A stretch of 64,000 bases of DNA from Guadua angustifolia (GCA_036346375.1 CM070502.1:17026924-17090923), one strand, 5' to 3'; positions 34,154-46,770 are shown, numbered from the stretch's first letter. Program-made: numbers and translations. The notes: a model not told the origin generated them from the sequence alone.

Positions 34154-35510
34154 TCAAGAGGCATTCTCTATTGCTTCGATGCACCCCAACACGCTGGCCT
34201 TCTGGGACATTGCGGACATGAGAGCTTCATGAGCCACTTTGTTGTTCTTCAGAAGTGATGCAGCAATCAGGACCTGCAAGGCCAAAAATATGTTGCATCA
34301 GTCGACATGTTAAAATGTTTTTGCTTACGCTAGTTCGAAAATGAGACAATGGATAACTCACTGCCCATCTGGTAAGGTTTTGTTGCTGATCTTTGCTTAG
34401 TTGTGGCTTAGCCCTGTTTATGAATCTCTGGAAGCAAACAAATAGGACTGCTTCAGATGCATTTTTTTCAGGAGAAATCAGAAAGAGACTGTGAAAATAT
34501 AGAACCCAAAAGGAGTTGAGAAATTCGTAAAGCACCTGAAGTGTGAAAAGATCTGCTGACTGACCAACAACTTTGTCATATTCTAGACCTTCAGCAGCCA
34601 GTCCGGCCATTGACACTACAGCTGATCTGATAAATTCCATAGATGTCAGTAGCTTGTCGGCAGTGTAATGAGCAAGTTTAGATTGTAGTCTCATGTTGAA
34701 TGCAGTAAGTGAAGCCGGATGCAATATAACCAGGAGTACGCAAAAAAGGTTTAAACAAGAGTTACCTGTCTAGATCCTTTTGATCAAGCTGCCCACTGTA
34801 TATTAGCTTTTGTAGTTGCTCATCTACCAAATTAACATGCTCCTTTCCAATGTCCAAAGAATATCCCAGAATAGGTAGGCCAATCAAGTAGGCGACTAAT
34901 TTTCCAGGAAAGCTTTACAGTTAGAAAATTACTAGTTGTACATATACTCTTGTTGCAGGAAAAGAGAACACACGTACTCAAAAAATGAGCAGCTTCATGC
35001 CTAGCAATTCTCTCCTGGTAATCAGGAAAAACTGTTGAAAACGCACCAATTGCAGCTTGCAGAAGACTGTGATAATGGAATGAACATTAAGATATATCTT
35101 GATAAATATGCAACATTTTTTCATTGAGCATGCACAGATATTTCAACCCTTTTATCTTTTCACTCTGTCTTGAATGATACGATGCGAGAATTCAGCAATA
35201 ATCTGTATATCATTATATTCTACTTTAAAAGATTAAAAGATGCCTGTCTTGCTCTTTACATGCCTAAGCAAATATTACTTCAACGAAAGGATGATAATTT
35301 TTGCTGCTGGAGAATTGGAGATATATCCATTTAAAATATTGTAAAAGATCAGATGTCTGGAGAATTCGATGACCGCTCTTCCAAACTTGCATAAACTTAT
35401 CAGCAGAGACGATAAACACATACCCTGGAGAAACGCTTCCGATAGCCAGTACTACCAATGAAATGCTTCCAATCAAGTAGGGAACAAAGAAGCCCCAATC
35501 CTGAGATACA
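34154..35510 (-). pseudogene. Captured M41/FtsH-like metalloprotease-type gene segment, six exons
   Basis: Six exon-like blocks run on the minus strand with GT-AG borders. (1) at about 35422-35505, DWGFFVPYLIGSISLVVLAIG, a membrane segment. (2) at about 34980-35065, AIGAFSTVFPDYQERIARHEAAHFL, with HEAAH fitting the HExxH zinc motif. (3) at about 34767-34905, AYLIGLPILGYSLDIGKEH and DEQLQKLIYSGQLDQKDLDR. (4) at about 34537-34635, AVVSMAGLAAEGLEYDKVVG. (5) at about 34368-34428, RFINRAKPQLSKDQQQN. (6) ending with stop 34154-34156, VLIAASLLKNNKVAHEAL ... EAIENAS. This resembles the plant chloroplast AAA-less FtsH-like (M41-type) proteins; a true N-terminus with transit peptide is missing because the right TIR begins just upstream. 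The frames look nearly intact. Whether it is expressed from the TIR promoter is open. Confidence 0.72.
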
Positions 35511-35522
35511 GAATCGCCGTGT

Positions 35523-35914
35523 TGCTTCGAGGGAGTCGGCAGAGGGAGGCCCTGGTGCGTGAGGCGGCGCGGCGTGGGAGGGCCTAGCGGCGCGGCGAGG
35601 GAGCCGGGCTTGGCGGTGTCGGCGGTGTCGGAGGGAGCCGGGCTTGGCGGCGGAGGGAGCCCGGCCCGGCGCGAGGGAGGAGGCAGTTCAGATGTGCGTG
35701 GCTATCGTGTTCAGATTAGCGCGATAGGGGAGAGTTAGATGGAGTCTCTGCGCGATAGGGAGAGGATTATACAGGGGGTTTTGTGCAAATTAGTATAAGT
35801 GGATAAGTGGAATCCCACCTTTGTGCATCTGAACCATCTAGGGAAGATCCAGAGGCCCAGGTTGTTAGTTTTCAGGTTTGCACCAGAGAGAGGGTTTGCA
35901 CCAAATACGCCGCC
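35523..35914 (-). repeat. Right terminal inverted repeat of the Pack-MULE
   Basis: Reverse complement of the left TIR, about 40 bp longer because of extra GCCGGGCTTGGCGG-type repeats in its GC-rich inner half (about 35580-35670). It reads into the captured M41-like segment and could serve as its promoter. Confidence 0.93.
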
Positions 35915-36409
35915 ATTTATAATAGTAGTACACTGTTCAAGAAAGTTCTATATACCATACGTGTACATGATCGATACACAACACTGCAGCCATGTTTACC
36001 AAACATGCTTTTTTTTCTCTTTGTTTTTTCCCTTTTCTTTTTTCTAAGTTCACTGCTCTTCCAAGTGACCAATGGCAGCTGCACAGAAACACTTGCTGCT
36101 GGTAAATACCTACCTAGCTGGCCCCGCAGCTCATGTACTGTTTTCCATGATATATAGAGCTGGCTAGAGTACAGGGCCACAGTATGTACAAATCTGAGCA
36201 ATCTGTACAAATACATGCCAAGTTCCAGAAATCGTACATCAGAAATCACAACCCACATGAGCACACTGCCCTCTACCAGTATGGCAGTATGCCTACACCC
36301 TCCTGTCCCCTGAACCTTTTTTGTGTGGTCTCCCTCACTGACATGTGGGTCCTCAAGGCCATGGAGCTCACAGAGTTAGCGCGTGGTGGAGCCGGAGAAA
36401 GATCTGTAA

Positions 36410-36692
36410 GGGCCTGTTTGGCAGAACTCTAGATCTTGATTCTCCAGCTCCTAATTCTCTGGTGGAAGTGATTCCTGTCTAAGAAATAGTTATAAACCTG
36501 GTGGGGAGATTCATAACTGGGAAGTTGTGAATCAGGTGGGGAGCAGGTTTTTTTGACTCTCAAGCTGCAAGTAAAAAAATATGAATCACTTCTTCGGATT
36601 TCTATGTAAAGCTGGTTGATTTTTTTCTATTTGGTAGAACTCCTCAGTTTCTCATGGGGAAGCTGAAGTTTGGAGTTCTACCAAACACACCC
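36410..36692. mobile_element. Tourist-like MITE, 283 bp
   Basis: The left end GGGCCTGTTTGGCAGAACTC and the right end, GGGTGTGTTTGGTAGAACTC on the opposite strand, form a clean inverted repeat with TAA on both sides (36407-36409, 36693-36695). Non-coding; PIF/Harbinger class. Confidence 0.92.
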
Positions 36693-36945
36693 TAAATTTA
36701 CGTGTTTACAGTCTTTGCACTTCTCCACGCACTTTTCTTTTCTTTTTACAGTTGTATATAGTCATGCAGTCATAAATAGTTATCTTTTGTACATCCATAC
36801 AGTCTTTAAACACATCATTAACCACTAACTTATATTATAACATATTTGTAAAACCCAATAAATTATAATGTAATGAAGCCACTTTTCGAGACAAATCTAC
36901 ACATATAATTTTCATATATTAATTTAAATATTTAAAAAAATATTA

Positions 36946-37227
36946 CTTCCTCCATTTAAAAATATAAGACGTATTTTAACTTTGCATAAGGATTAAAGTT
37001 GCATTGAAATTGAGAAAGCTATGAGAGAAAATAACTTAACTGTCTCCACTTAATTGTCTTGGAAGATGAGAGATAATACTTTGTGTGAGTAGTAATGAAT
37101 AAATGCATATCGTTGAGAGAGAATAAATAGGTGTATAGAAGGAAAGATCTTATTAAATCTACATACAAGCCTTATATTTACGGATAAGAGTATTAAAAAA
37201 AAGCCCTATAAACTTCAAGGGGGAAAG
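36946..37227. mobile_element. Stowaway-like MITE, about 282 bp
   Basis: It begins CTTCCTCCATTTAAAAATAT and ends, on the opposite strand, CTTTCCCCCTTGAAGTTTAT, with TA at both borders. A second Stowaway-like end (CTTATATTTACGGATAAG) lies about 50 bp inside the right end, so there is a small insertion or the true end was shifted. Confidence 0.65.
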
Positions 37228-37625
37228 TAATAATTAAAGTTTCAAGAGTGTATATATATACACACAAGTCAATGACTATTTGTGGCTCAGGAGGCATATA
37301 TGTACATGTTATCGGAGAGTAGTAGTTGGAGGCGTAGAGATAGCCTGCAATGATGGCGTACACCGTGCAGGTGGGGGCAGGATAGTGGGGCCCGAGGAGG
37401 ATTGGCGCGGCCGCAACATTCCCTTCCCATTGGCCGCTTGGGCCCTACTGAGACCAACCGGGTAGCACCACGTCGGAAGGCTTGATCGAGGCCATGCCAC
37501 GTAGGCTCCCTCCCTCTGCTAATGATTTGTGGCGGCTTGACCATGGTTAATTAACCCCTGATAATTACTCGGCTTGGGTATTACTACTACTTACCAAGAT
37601 ACTAACAATCATGGTGGCATCATTG

Positions 37626-37680
37626 AGGTTATCCTGTTTCCATGACGTATATTATACTCTAGCTAGGCTTGTGTCTACGT
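37626..37680. repeat. 55-bp direct repeat, second copy at 38211-38268
   Basis: TGTTTCCATGACGTATATTA and the following CTCTAGCTAGGCTTGTGTCTA are repeated almost exactly at 38217-38268. A shorter repeat, ACCACCATGTTGACAACGCAA, occurs at 37687 and 37752. The hAT MITE lies between the long copies. Confidence 0.85.
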
Positions 37681-37799
37681 CTTTTACCACCATGTTGACA
37701 ACGCAAATGAAACCTATAAAAACATGTTGGCCAAGATATCTCTTCTCTTACCACCATGTTGACAACGCAAAAGGTTTGTTTCTAATGGAGCCTCGCCCT

Positions 37800-38015
37800 C
37801 AGCGAGGGAGCTTGACCAAAAATCAAAAGGAGGCCATATATGAAGATAGACTAACAAATTTGGAACTTGAACTTTTAAACTTACAAAACAATGGACTAGA
37901 AAGGGCAAAACTAGTGATTTCTTAGCCTAATGCCTAATGTATAGTATAAACTACTAGCTTCTTAAGAGTTATATATGCCACCGGGGGGTTGCGGCGACAT
38001 GAAGCTCCGCCCCTG
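37800..38015. mobile_element. hAT-type MITE, about 216 bp
   Basis: The left end CAGCGAGGGAGCTTGACC and the right end, CAGGGGCGGAGCTTCATG on the opposite strand, are related inverted repeats. The 8-bp flanks CTCGCCCT and CTCACCAG match at 5 of 8 positions. Non-coding. Confidence 0.6.
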
Positions 38016-38486
38016 CTCACCAGATGTCTAAGCTACGATCGACACTATTTTGAAGGAATGCGAGGATTGGACGATGGTCCGGCCAATTCAGTGCGCATGG
38101 TGATGGTGTATTGAAAATTTGTAATCGTGGTTTTGTTTTCTGTTCCTTAGGCTGTATTGAACTTTGCATGGTACCATATATGTACCATGTATGTTATAGT
38201 ACAAGCTAAGGTTATTATGTTTCCATGACGTATATTATACTCTAGCTAGGCTTGTGTCTACGTCTTTTAAAGACATACTGTGATCTACACGTGTAAGGAA
38301 GATTTGCAACTGAAATTTGACCACTGGTTCTGCAGATAGATACTTCTATTAATCAATACACAACTCAAACACTCATACATATGTACACGTCCGTTACCCA
38401 TGTCAAAAATATAATTAAAGACTCTTAGGACCTTCGTAATGCGCAAAACGTACACATTGTTCATATTTGTTTCGGCTTAGATATTT

Positions 38487-38632
38487 ACGGAGCTGAAGCT
38501 ATGAATACATTAAAAGTATTTAGGTAGGTCATCTTATTTACATTTTAGACTAAAAACTATAAATTTAATTCACTTTATTTTAACCTGCAAACTTCAAATC
38601 TAAGATGAAACTCTGCTAAACATAGCTATAAC
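38487..38632. mobile_element. Fragment related to the MITE at 29454-29762, inverted
   Basis: The reverse complement shares the order AGTTTCATCTTAGAT, AAATAAAGTGAATTAA, CTAAAATGTAAATAAGATGACC and CTTTTAATGTATTC with the 29.5-kb MITE, but without its internal duplication. Confidence 0.6.
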
Positions 38633-38639
38633 TACTCGA

Positions 38640-39265
38640 AGCCCGTGGCCGTGATGCTCCTGGTAAACTACGAGCAGTGGTTTGTTGCGTTTCGTGTGGC
38701 TATAAATATGCATCCGCGGTGCCCTGTCGACCTTTGCTTAACTGAAGAAAGTTACAGCGCGCGAGCACTGCTACACAATAGAAAGAAAAAGTTAACACGT
38801 CTCGCTCCATGGCCTTTCCATGATTCTGCATGCAAGTGGACAAGGTGTTGCACTTGTCGGGCCCCACGCTTCATCGATCGATCGACGACGCCATGGATCC
38901 TGTGGACGCATCTAGCAATGCGCGCAAACGTCGATCAATATACACGCCACACTGGAGTCGCGTACCGCCGCGATCTGATTTTATGAGAACATCTATATGT
39001 TTGGTTCCTCCTTCCATACTTAATTGATGATATATGTTTCCACAATATTCTATTGTGTTTGTGATCTGAATTTGTTTTTTATCCCTCAGATTGACTTCTA
39101 CACATAGTTCTTTATACATATTTTTAAATATATATCTGTAGTCTATAAAATAGAAAAATGTTTAATATAAACATACCTTCGTATAGTGGTATAGTATTCA
39201 TGTGTCTATTGTTTTTTCGAAATAGTACATAAAATTTATGTCTTCTGTTCATTTTTCCTGTATTA
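38640..39265. other. Intergenic DNA, no supported gene
   Basis: Short frames only; the translation has no recognisable motif. Confidence 0.4.
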
Positions 39266-39267
39266 TT

Positions 39268-42200
39268 TGTAACACCAGTATTTGAGCACGGCAGAAGCAT
39301 TAGAAAAAAATTCGGCAGATAAACACGGCGAAGCTGGTTCTTGGCCTACTCAACAACTCAGCGCCTCCGTCTCACAATAAAGGTTTCAAAAACTGGCGAG
39401 ATTTCAGAAATCTTAGCCAAGATTTTAGATTTCAGCCGAGGACGAGATCCAAAATCCAAGCCGAATAAATAAATTTGAAAATTTTAAATTGCTACAGTAT
39501 TTTCAAAAATTTCAGCAAATTTCACCTTAATCTCAGATATTTTGAATTGATTTTGACTTTTGAAGACCAAATTTGACTGGATTTGGCCCAATAACCCTTA
39601 AGAAAGTCATCTTCCATGAAAATTTTTTGAAAACTAATTTTTGAGCCATTTTATAATTTCAACGAAAACACCTTTAGATTTTTATAAAATTGCACAAGCT
39701 TGATCATACTATAAAAAATTTATGGTATTATCTTTAACAGTCTAGGATTATATAGGAAATCTTTTCAAAGAATTGAACTTTATTTATTATCTTTAAAAAA
39801 TCAAAAAATCACTTTGGTGAAATATTTTAACTGCCAAATGAATTTTTACACAAAAGATGAAGAAATAATGTTGAAAAGACATCTCTTTTGACCACAAACA
39901 GTGCAGGTTCAGAATTATTAGAAAATTATAGAATCTTATATAGAGCTATAAAAATTACCATAATGTCCTCAATATAGTATTTATCTCTGGTAAAATTTTT
40001 CAGAAATTAATAATGACATTTAAGGCCTTTTTAAATTCAAAAACAGAAACTCTAAAAATTTGAAAATTGGAATGTCAGAATTCTTATAAAATAAATACAT
40101 AATATTTTAACTTTAAAATTTTATGTAAGTACTATTTTATTATTTTAAAGTCATATAAAAATTTTAAAAAATAAATAATATAATTTACACCCCTAAATAA
40201 ATCAAAATCAAAAAAGACGATTTTGACTAGTCATCAATGTTAGAATTTTGAATAATTACCTGTAAAATATTTTAACCAAAAATTTTTACAGAAGGTTGTT
40301 CACTGCCTGGAGACCATAGTAAAAAAGTATGGAAAAATTGGGCTGTGATTTGATAGCCATTTAATTTCGGGTCATTATTAGTCCGAAGCAGTCCTTGCAC
40401 TTGTTTCATCTTCTGTCTCTGCCCTATGGGCCCGGCTTCTATTCCCTCAACCATTCACTGGCAGCGACACAATGGCTTCCCTCTCACTGTCTGGTGGCCC
40501 CAACCCCACCTAGCAGTCTCCCCTCTCCATCCTCCCCTTCTTCTTTCCAGAGCCAGCCCTTTCCCTCTGTTCTCTCTCTCGATCTTTTCCGTTGATTGCT
40601 TGGTCCAGTGTACTGCCACACCGTCCAGGAGCTCAGCCATTGCCATGTTCACCCTTGGGATCTTCACACTATACCGTGTCCATTCTGTGCTATGCCCTGC
40701 CTTCTCTGTTCTTCGGCTGCGCTGACGATTGAAGAACAGCGCCAATTGCCCAACTCGCCTGGGCTCACTTCTCCCCGATAGGTCTACTCACTCCAGCGCC
40801 GATCCACCGCGTGTCTGTCCCGGCAAAGCCTTCCTCAGTAAAACGCTGCCACGGCAAGCTTCAGGCAACGCAGGGCAGCGCCAAGTTCACCTCGCGTCTG
40901 CCAAAATGCTGCCGCGGCATTCATTTCTCGCCTGTCTCACTGCCACGACAGCCCTTCCTTGCCTGAGCCCAGAACCGAGACGCAAAATATTTCTCCTGTT
41001 CAGACACTGCTATCGCTGCCCATTTCCTCTATTTAAGCAACCCGAGCTGCTCACTTAACTAGCTTAGCCCATAGCTTCTGCATCTCCCCTCATGTTTCTC
41101 TTCACTGCCATTTCTCCACTTGACTAGGACTTTGGCTCCTCATGTCCTCCATTGCCGGCACAATACAGAGAAATGGAGGCAAGATCAAATCGGTCGATTC
41201 AGTGAAAAATTCTGCAATTACTTCGGCACAGAGCTACCATATGCCCTCTCGAGTTCACTCCATGACCGATTTCAGCTCGAGCAGACCAAAACGCTTCCGC
41301 CACTGTTCACTGTTCTTCTTCAAACCCAACCGCTCGATGGTAGCTCGTTCTAGTCATTCTCCGGCCAAGAAAAGTGGAAAAACGCCTGAACCAGCAGGTC
41401 GCGTCTTCAAATCTCAGAGAAGCATATTATTTCCTTTTTTTTTGACTCACTTCATTCATCTTTTTGTAAATTTTGCTAGAGTGTCCAAATGAAACAAACT
41501 CAGTTTCTAAATTTGAGTTAGACAATAAGGATTTGGAATATGCAATAAAAATTCATATGTTACTTGCGGTATAGTTGTTCAAATTGAGTTTAATCAAAAG
41601 TTTCTTTTTAGGTGTTATGAAACAACTATGCAATCCCTAGTTCCAAAAATCATGAAATTAATCACACATGTTCCTGCAGCTATGGATGTTCCATTTTTTG
41701 TAAAAAACATTTAGATTTGAATTTATTTTAAGCCAAAAATTTGAATAAAATTTTTTTTTCATGCCTAGAAGATTAAATAGTGAAAACTTGAAACAAACGA
41801 ACTCAAATCTTCACCAAACTAGTTTTGGTATACTCCTGAGGTTACAAGGATTCCAAATATATAAAAATATTTAGGTTTTATTATAGTTAGCATTAAATGT
41901 TCAATAATCAAAGTTTCAATACGGGTTATATCCGAATAGCCATAACTTGTGCAAGCGGACCTCAAATTTGACAAAGCCAATTTCTAGGAACTTAGAAAGT
42001 GATATACTTTCTAGTTATATAAAAATAACTCATATGTATGCTGTGTTAAAATATTTTAATACAAGAAACTAATGTTCCGTTATGTGGAAAACATCGCAGA
42101 TAAAAGTGAAATATCATGAAAATAACTTTAATACACTTTTAGAGTTATCCCTACTAACATCTAAAAAACGGTCAAATTATCCTTTAAGGTGCAGTCGCAA

Positions 42201-45200
42201 ACTAGAAACGAAAACAGAACGCAAAACGCGTAGAATGTAAATCTCTAAAGCCATTTTGGCAATCTATAAAATACCTTGGCTAAGTACAAAAATTTAAAGG
42301 AATAGCCCAAAAACACACTTCATAATATGTACTACTATAATTTAGAAAAATATTCTATTTAGAACTTACTTTGTATCTAAATCTTGCTTCTGCAGACACC
42401 CTTCGTGAAATAGTCGTGTAGAAAACTAAACAAACTAAGCATTTTTGGCGACCTGTAGAATAACTTGTCTAAATGCGAATTTTGGAAAGATCATCATAGA
42501 CATACTATTTAGAATATGAACTACCGTATTCTAGAAAAATATCTTAGTTACAACTTACTTTTCATATAAATCTTGCTATCGCAATACCCCTAAATGTTAA
42601 TCATAAACTTCTCAGTCCGATTCCGTAACGTATCTTTATAATGCCATTAAAGCTTTTTCAACAATAAATGTAATGTTTCGTCTAAATGCTAAAATTTATG
42701 AAATCAGTTTAGGAATACTCTCCAAAATATAGACTACCCTACTCTAAAGAAATAATCTTGTTTTGTCATGATTTGCATATAAATCCTGTTAGCAGAATAA
42801 CCTTAAGTATCATGATTTCTTAACTTTATAATATGAATAATCGAGCTTCGTAATAATGAAAAAATCTGTAGTTAAGATATTTGTATCACCAGAACCTTCT
42901 TAAAACTACAAATATATAACTAGTAACCTATCTTAGCAGATCTATCATATTCGAACTCGCTTTTTATGCAAAATCAATTATGGATTAAGTGCTATTCGTT
43001 CATATCATTCAGCAAGATAACTAATGTTATAAATCTATTAATCTAAATAATTTTTAGATCTTGAATTCAAAACTATAAATATAAAAGTTCATAAATTTAG
43101 CTTCTTGAATTCATAAAACAAGAATAAATAATCTATAAAAGGAATCTGTTCATCGGCAATATGAATGCTTAATCAACCTAAGACATGAGAATATTGAATC
43201 ATCTAATCCAAACCCTAAAATATTCTTATTTTTTTCGGTGAGTCTTTATTTGGTTTCTTGTTTATCTTCTTTTGCCATATAGCGATATTTGCTTCTTATT
43301 GCTTTTATTCGATAACGACGTGTAGAACCCGACGTTGCTGATTCCGTCATCGAGCGCCTTCGTCAGCCGCAACCTCTACTTCGTCAAAAGCAATGATTAA
43401 GCAAGGCAAGCACTCCTTTGATCATATTGATCCTAATATTTAATTTTTCTTTTGTTTATCAAATGGTTTCATGCATGCGTTTATTTTCTATAAATTTGCT
43501 ATTTTGTGGTGCTGGTAGATATACCTATTGTCTCATTAAACTCCCTTGATAAGTATGAACATGTGAACCTTGATAACTATAGATTAAGGATATACATTAC
43601 TTAATGTCATCATGGGTATATGCGCTTACAGATTATCCATGCTTAGCTATGCTTTAGAATCAACAAGGTAGATGATCAGATCAAAATTGTTTCCTGAAAA
43701 TATTAGAAATGACATTATTGGTTGCTGGTATTTTGATTAAAAACCCAAAATAAAACTATAGTTTTGACGCGGGTGATTATTGGCAATAGCCGGATGTGCA
43801 AAGCGAATTGCACGTAGTGTAGGGTGAAGTATCGCTCGTGTCGGATTAAGGACCGAGCAATGGGACACAATTGATCCAAGAATTTCGTGCAACCATGTGG
43901 GTTGGTATGGGACAACCTTAGCTTATTAAGTTATTTAGACATGACTTTGCTTATTGGTAGGCGGGAGCTAACAGAAGCACTCCGTTCAGGTTTGCTTGTG
44001 AGGGGCTTCCACATCGAGTCTTCCCCACCTCGGTGTGGGTAAATGCATACCGGTGCAACGGTGTACGCCTTACCATGAACAGAAACGGTGTGTTTGGTGT
44101 ATTGAAAGTGGATCCATGACTGGGGTGAGTGTTTATGTTTCTATGGCGAGGGCTTAACGTCCTGGGCTGGATCAAAATCATATCTATGTAATGTAACGGT
44201 TATGTATGATCTCTTTGCCAGCACACCTAAGGAAGTGTGTCGAGCAAAAAGGTTGACCATTCCTTGTGGGTAAAGCTGTACACCTCTGCAGAGTATAAAA
44301 TCTAATTGATTAGCCGCACTTGCGGTCATGGGCACTTGGTGAAGTCATTCCAATGCTAAACTTTGGTATCTTCTAAAAATGGGTTTTGGTTTGAACTTGT
44401 TTTAGCAACTATTGCTTTACGTCAAAGGGCCGACATTGATGGACTTCATGATTTAGATAATTCGTTGCTCGTGAAAAGCTGTGAGTATTACTTATGCTTT
44501 ACTTATTTCTTATCAATCAAACTTGCTCTTACAAATTCCGTTTGCAAATGACAACTTGATTTACAAATTCAATTTCGCTTTGTGCAAATTAACTGTAGTA
44601 GCCTTCTTTGATTTGGCTTGCATTTATGCATTTGAAAATACCATCTTAAGTTTTGTTGAATACGAAAGTACTCACCCTTGCTTAATCTATTGTTTTAGGT
44701 GGATAAAGTTAGCGAAGCTCCGAAGATTTGTTTTGTTACAGGATGCGGGATCTTTATTGACGTGATTTTTCTAGGGATTTATGCCTTGTCAATTGCTTGT
44801 GGGTTGGATGGGCATACTACAAGACTTTGCTTCTTTTGCCGCTATATACTCTGAGTTGTAAGGTTACTTTATATATTAACTTTCAGTTTAATAATATGAT
44901 ATATGGTTGTGATTCTAATTGTTGTAAATGTGCGTACTAGCTACTGATCCAGGGACTAGAACTTTATGCACATTAAATTTTCATTTTTGCATTTTATGTA
45001 AAAATGGGGGTCGTTACATTCGGCTTTATGCAAATTAACTATAGAAGCCTCATTTGATATAGTCTGCATTACTGCATTTTACAAGCGCAACTTAAGTCTT
45101 GTTGAGTACAAAAATACTCAACCTTGTGTAATTTGTTGTTTTAGATATGGAAATTTCGATGATACGATCTTCTAAGATTTATAACTTATTAGTTGTCTGA

Positions 45201-45421
45201 GAATTAGATGGACACACGACAAAACTTTGTTCCTTTTCGCTACAATATACTCTGAATTGTAAGACTATATTGTATGAATAGCTTCTGTCTTAATAATGTT
45301 GTGTATAGATGTGATTCCAATTATTGTAAATATGCGTATTAGTCACTGATTATAGGACTAGTACTATATACATATAGATCATTCTTCTTAGTATTCTGTA
45401 TAAAAAAGAATGGTCGTTACA
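39268..45421 (+). mobile_element. Very long LTR-like element (solo LTR type), with duplicated tail
   Basis: It starts TGTAACACC and ends GGGTCGTTACA (45018), with a second, partial tail copy ending GGTCGTTACA (45421). The body matches the element at 46849-52098 in reverse orientation, for example the blocks near 43565-44340 and 44480-45018. A TATA-like CTATTTAAG at 41029-41037 follows a GC-rich stretch, so the part to the left behaves like U3 and the rest like R-U5. No retrotransposon protein is found. The 5-bp flanks do not match (TTATT versus TTCGG or TGTCG), so the exact ends are uncertain. Best reading: a solo or rearranged LTR of a LARD-like family. Confidence 0.6.
44572..45018 (+). repeat. 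Terminal segment repeated in tandem at 45023-45421
   Basis: Both copies share GCAAATTAACT(G/A)TAG(T/A)AGCCT, TTGTTGAGTAC/TTGTTGAATAC, TACTCTGA(G/A)TTGTAAG and the end GGTCGTTACA. Identity by eye is about 75%, so the duplication is old or the second copy comes from another family member. Confidence 0.75.
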
Positions 45422-45479
45422 TGTCGTCTCATGGTTAATGTTGCATGGGTGCTAGTTCTGCACCACAGGAAACAAGAAT

Positions 45480-45880
45480 AGTGTCCTCGGCCGAAACATT
45501 TTTATCGTCGGTAAAAAGGCCGATGACACAAAGTATGCCTCTGTCGACGGTTTTAACACAACCCGACGACATATATACACCAAGCAGGCCTGTCTCGGCG
45601 GTTACATCAAACCCGCCGATATAGACCGCGAGCTGTATCCTCGGCCTCATTAAACCCGCCGACACAGGCACTCCACCTCAAACAGGGAGTATCGGCGCGC
45701 GATGAAAATTGAATTTCAGATCCCGCAACACAAGCTGTGTCCTCGGCCTCATTAAACCCGCCGACACAGGCACTCCGCCTCAAACAGGGAGTATCGGCGC
45801 GCGATGAAAATTGAATTTAAGATTCCGCCAACACAAGCTGTGTCCTCGGCCTCATTAAACCCGCCGACACAGGCAATCCG
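45480..45880 (+). repeat. Left subterminal repeats of the CACTA element
   Basis: The motifs CCTCGGCC and CGCCGA(C/T)A recur throughout. A 102-103-bp unit starting AGCTGT(A/G)TCCTCGGCCTC repeats at 45631, 45733 and 45836. Such arrays are the binding sites of the TnpA-type protein in CACTA elements. Confidence 0.88.
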
Positions 45881-46770
45881 CCATGTGGGACCAACCTGCA
45901 GGATGCTCAGGCCCACCAGTGTCACGAAGACTTTTTATCGTCGGGAGCATCTGTTTGCAGCTGTGTGGCGTGGATATGTTGACGATGATATATGGATCAC
46001 TTTGGCAGAGCTTAGCTTCTTCTATCGAGAGCTCTGCGCAAAAGAGATATCCGCATCGAGGATGGAGGAATTGGAGAAGGACATTGTCGTGCTTATGACA
46101 AAGCTCGAGAAGATTTATGTCCCTGGGTTTTTCAATTGCATGCAACATCTACTGGTTCATCTGCCATATGAAGCAAAAGTTGGGGGGCCGGCGCAGTTTA
46201 GGTGGATGTATGTCAGGAGCGCATGATGAAAAGTCTTAGAGCGAAGGTGAAGAACAAAGCACGAGTCGAAGGCGATTGTCAAGCTTGGTCGATTCAGAGA
46301 TCGCCTACTTCATAGACAAATACTTTGCGACAAAAAACAAGGTCCATGTGCCACAACCAAGGTATAAGAAGGCATGTTGCAGAAGTACTTCCAACTTAGA
46401 GGTGTTCCATGACCAAGTCAGATGCAATGTCGGCAAAAGCACCACACGTGACTTGGACGCAGCGGAAAAGGATTTGATTCAGTTGTATGTGTATGACAAC
46501 ATGGATGAAATGAAGGTGTACATCGAGTAAGTCAATAAATGTCTGAAATAAGTCATAAATACGTACTTATGAAATAAATGTCTGAAATAAATATTAAATC
46601 TTGTAGTCAATTTATTCAAGAAGAGTGGGAAGGATCAGGTGAACCTTCGGGCGAACAAATTGACAATCTGAAACGGCGAGGTCGTGGACAAGGCCGTCCA
46701 AACTTTCTAACCTGGTTTCATTACCACATAACCTTCTTCCTCTTATACAAGTTCACTTAATTTACAAATG
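45880..46770 (+). pseudogene. CACTA TNP2-type transposase, DUF4218 remnant
   Basis: The frame to 46226 reads DDDIWITLAELSFFYRELCAKEI, ELEKDIVVLMTKLEKIYVPGFFNCMQHLLVHLPYEAKVGGPAQFRWM: the DUF4218 region of TNP2-type transposases. A frameshift at about 46200-46280 moves it to SSLVDSEIAYFIDKYF and FHDQVRCNVGKS, and a probable intron (about 46528-46606) precedes FIQEEWEGSGEPSGEQ. The N-terminal association domain and the TNP2 catalytic part that should come before are missing: the left end joins straight to DUF4218. With the nested element behind it, no transposase can be made. Confidence 0.88.

Larger units (their letters stand above)
32669..35914. mobile_element. Pack-MULE (Mutator-like element carrying host gene pieces), 3246 bp
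   Basis: Long terminal inverted repeats (left 32669-33019, right 35523-35914) begin GGCGGCGTATTT at both ends and stay highly similar for over 280 bp. A perfect 9-bp target duplication ATTTATAAT (32660-32668 and 35915-35923) is the Mutator hallmark. No MuDR transposase is encoded. Instead the interior holds an exon of an unknown gene next to the left repeat and, on the minus strand, a multi-exon M41/FtsH-like segment. This combination defines a Pack-MULE. It has kept introns of the captured gene, so capture was from genomic DNA and not from mRNA. Confidence 0.95.

Noticed and set aside
40395..41492. Several GC-rich frames in the first long LTR-like element
   Set aside because: They fall around the presumed promoter of the LTR, are not conserved in frame with the second copy, and carry no motif.
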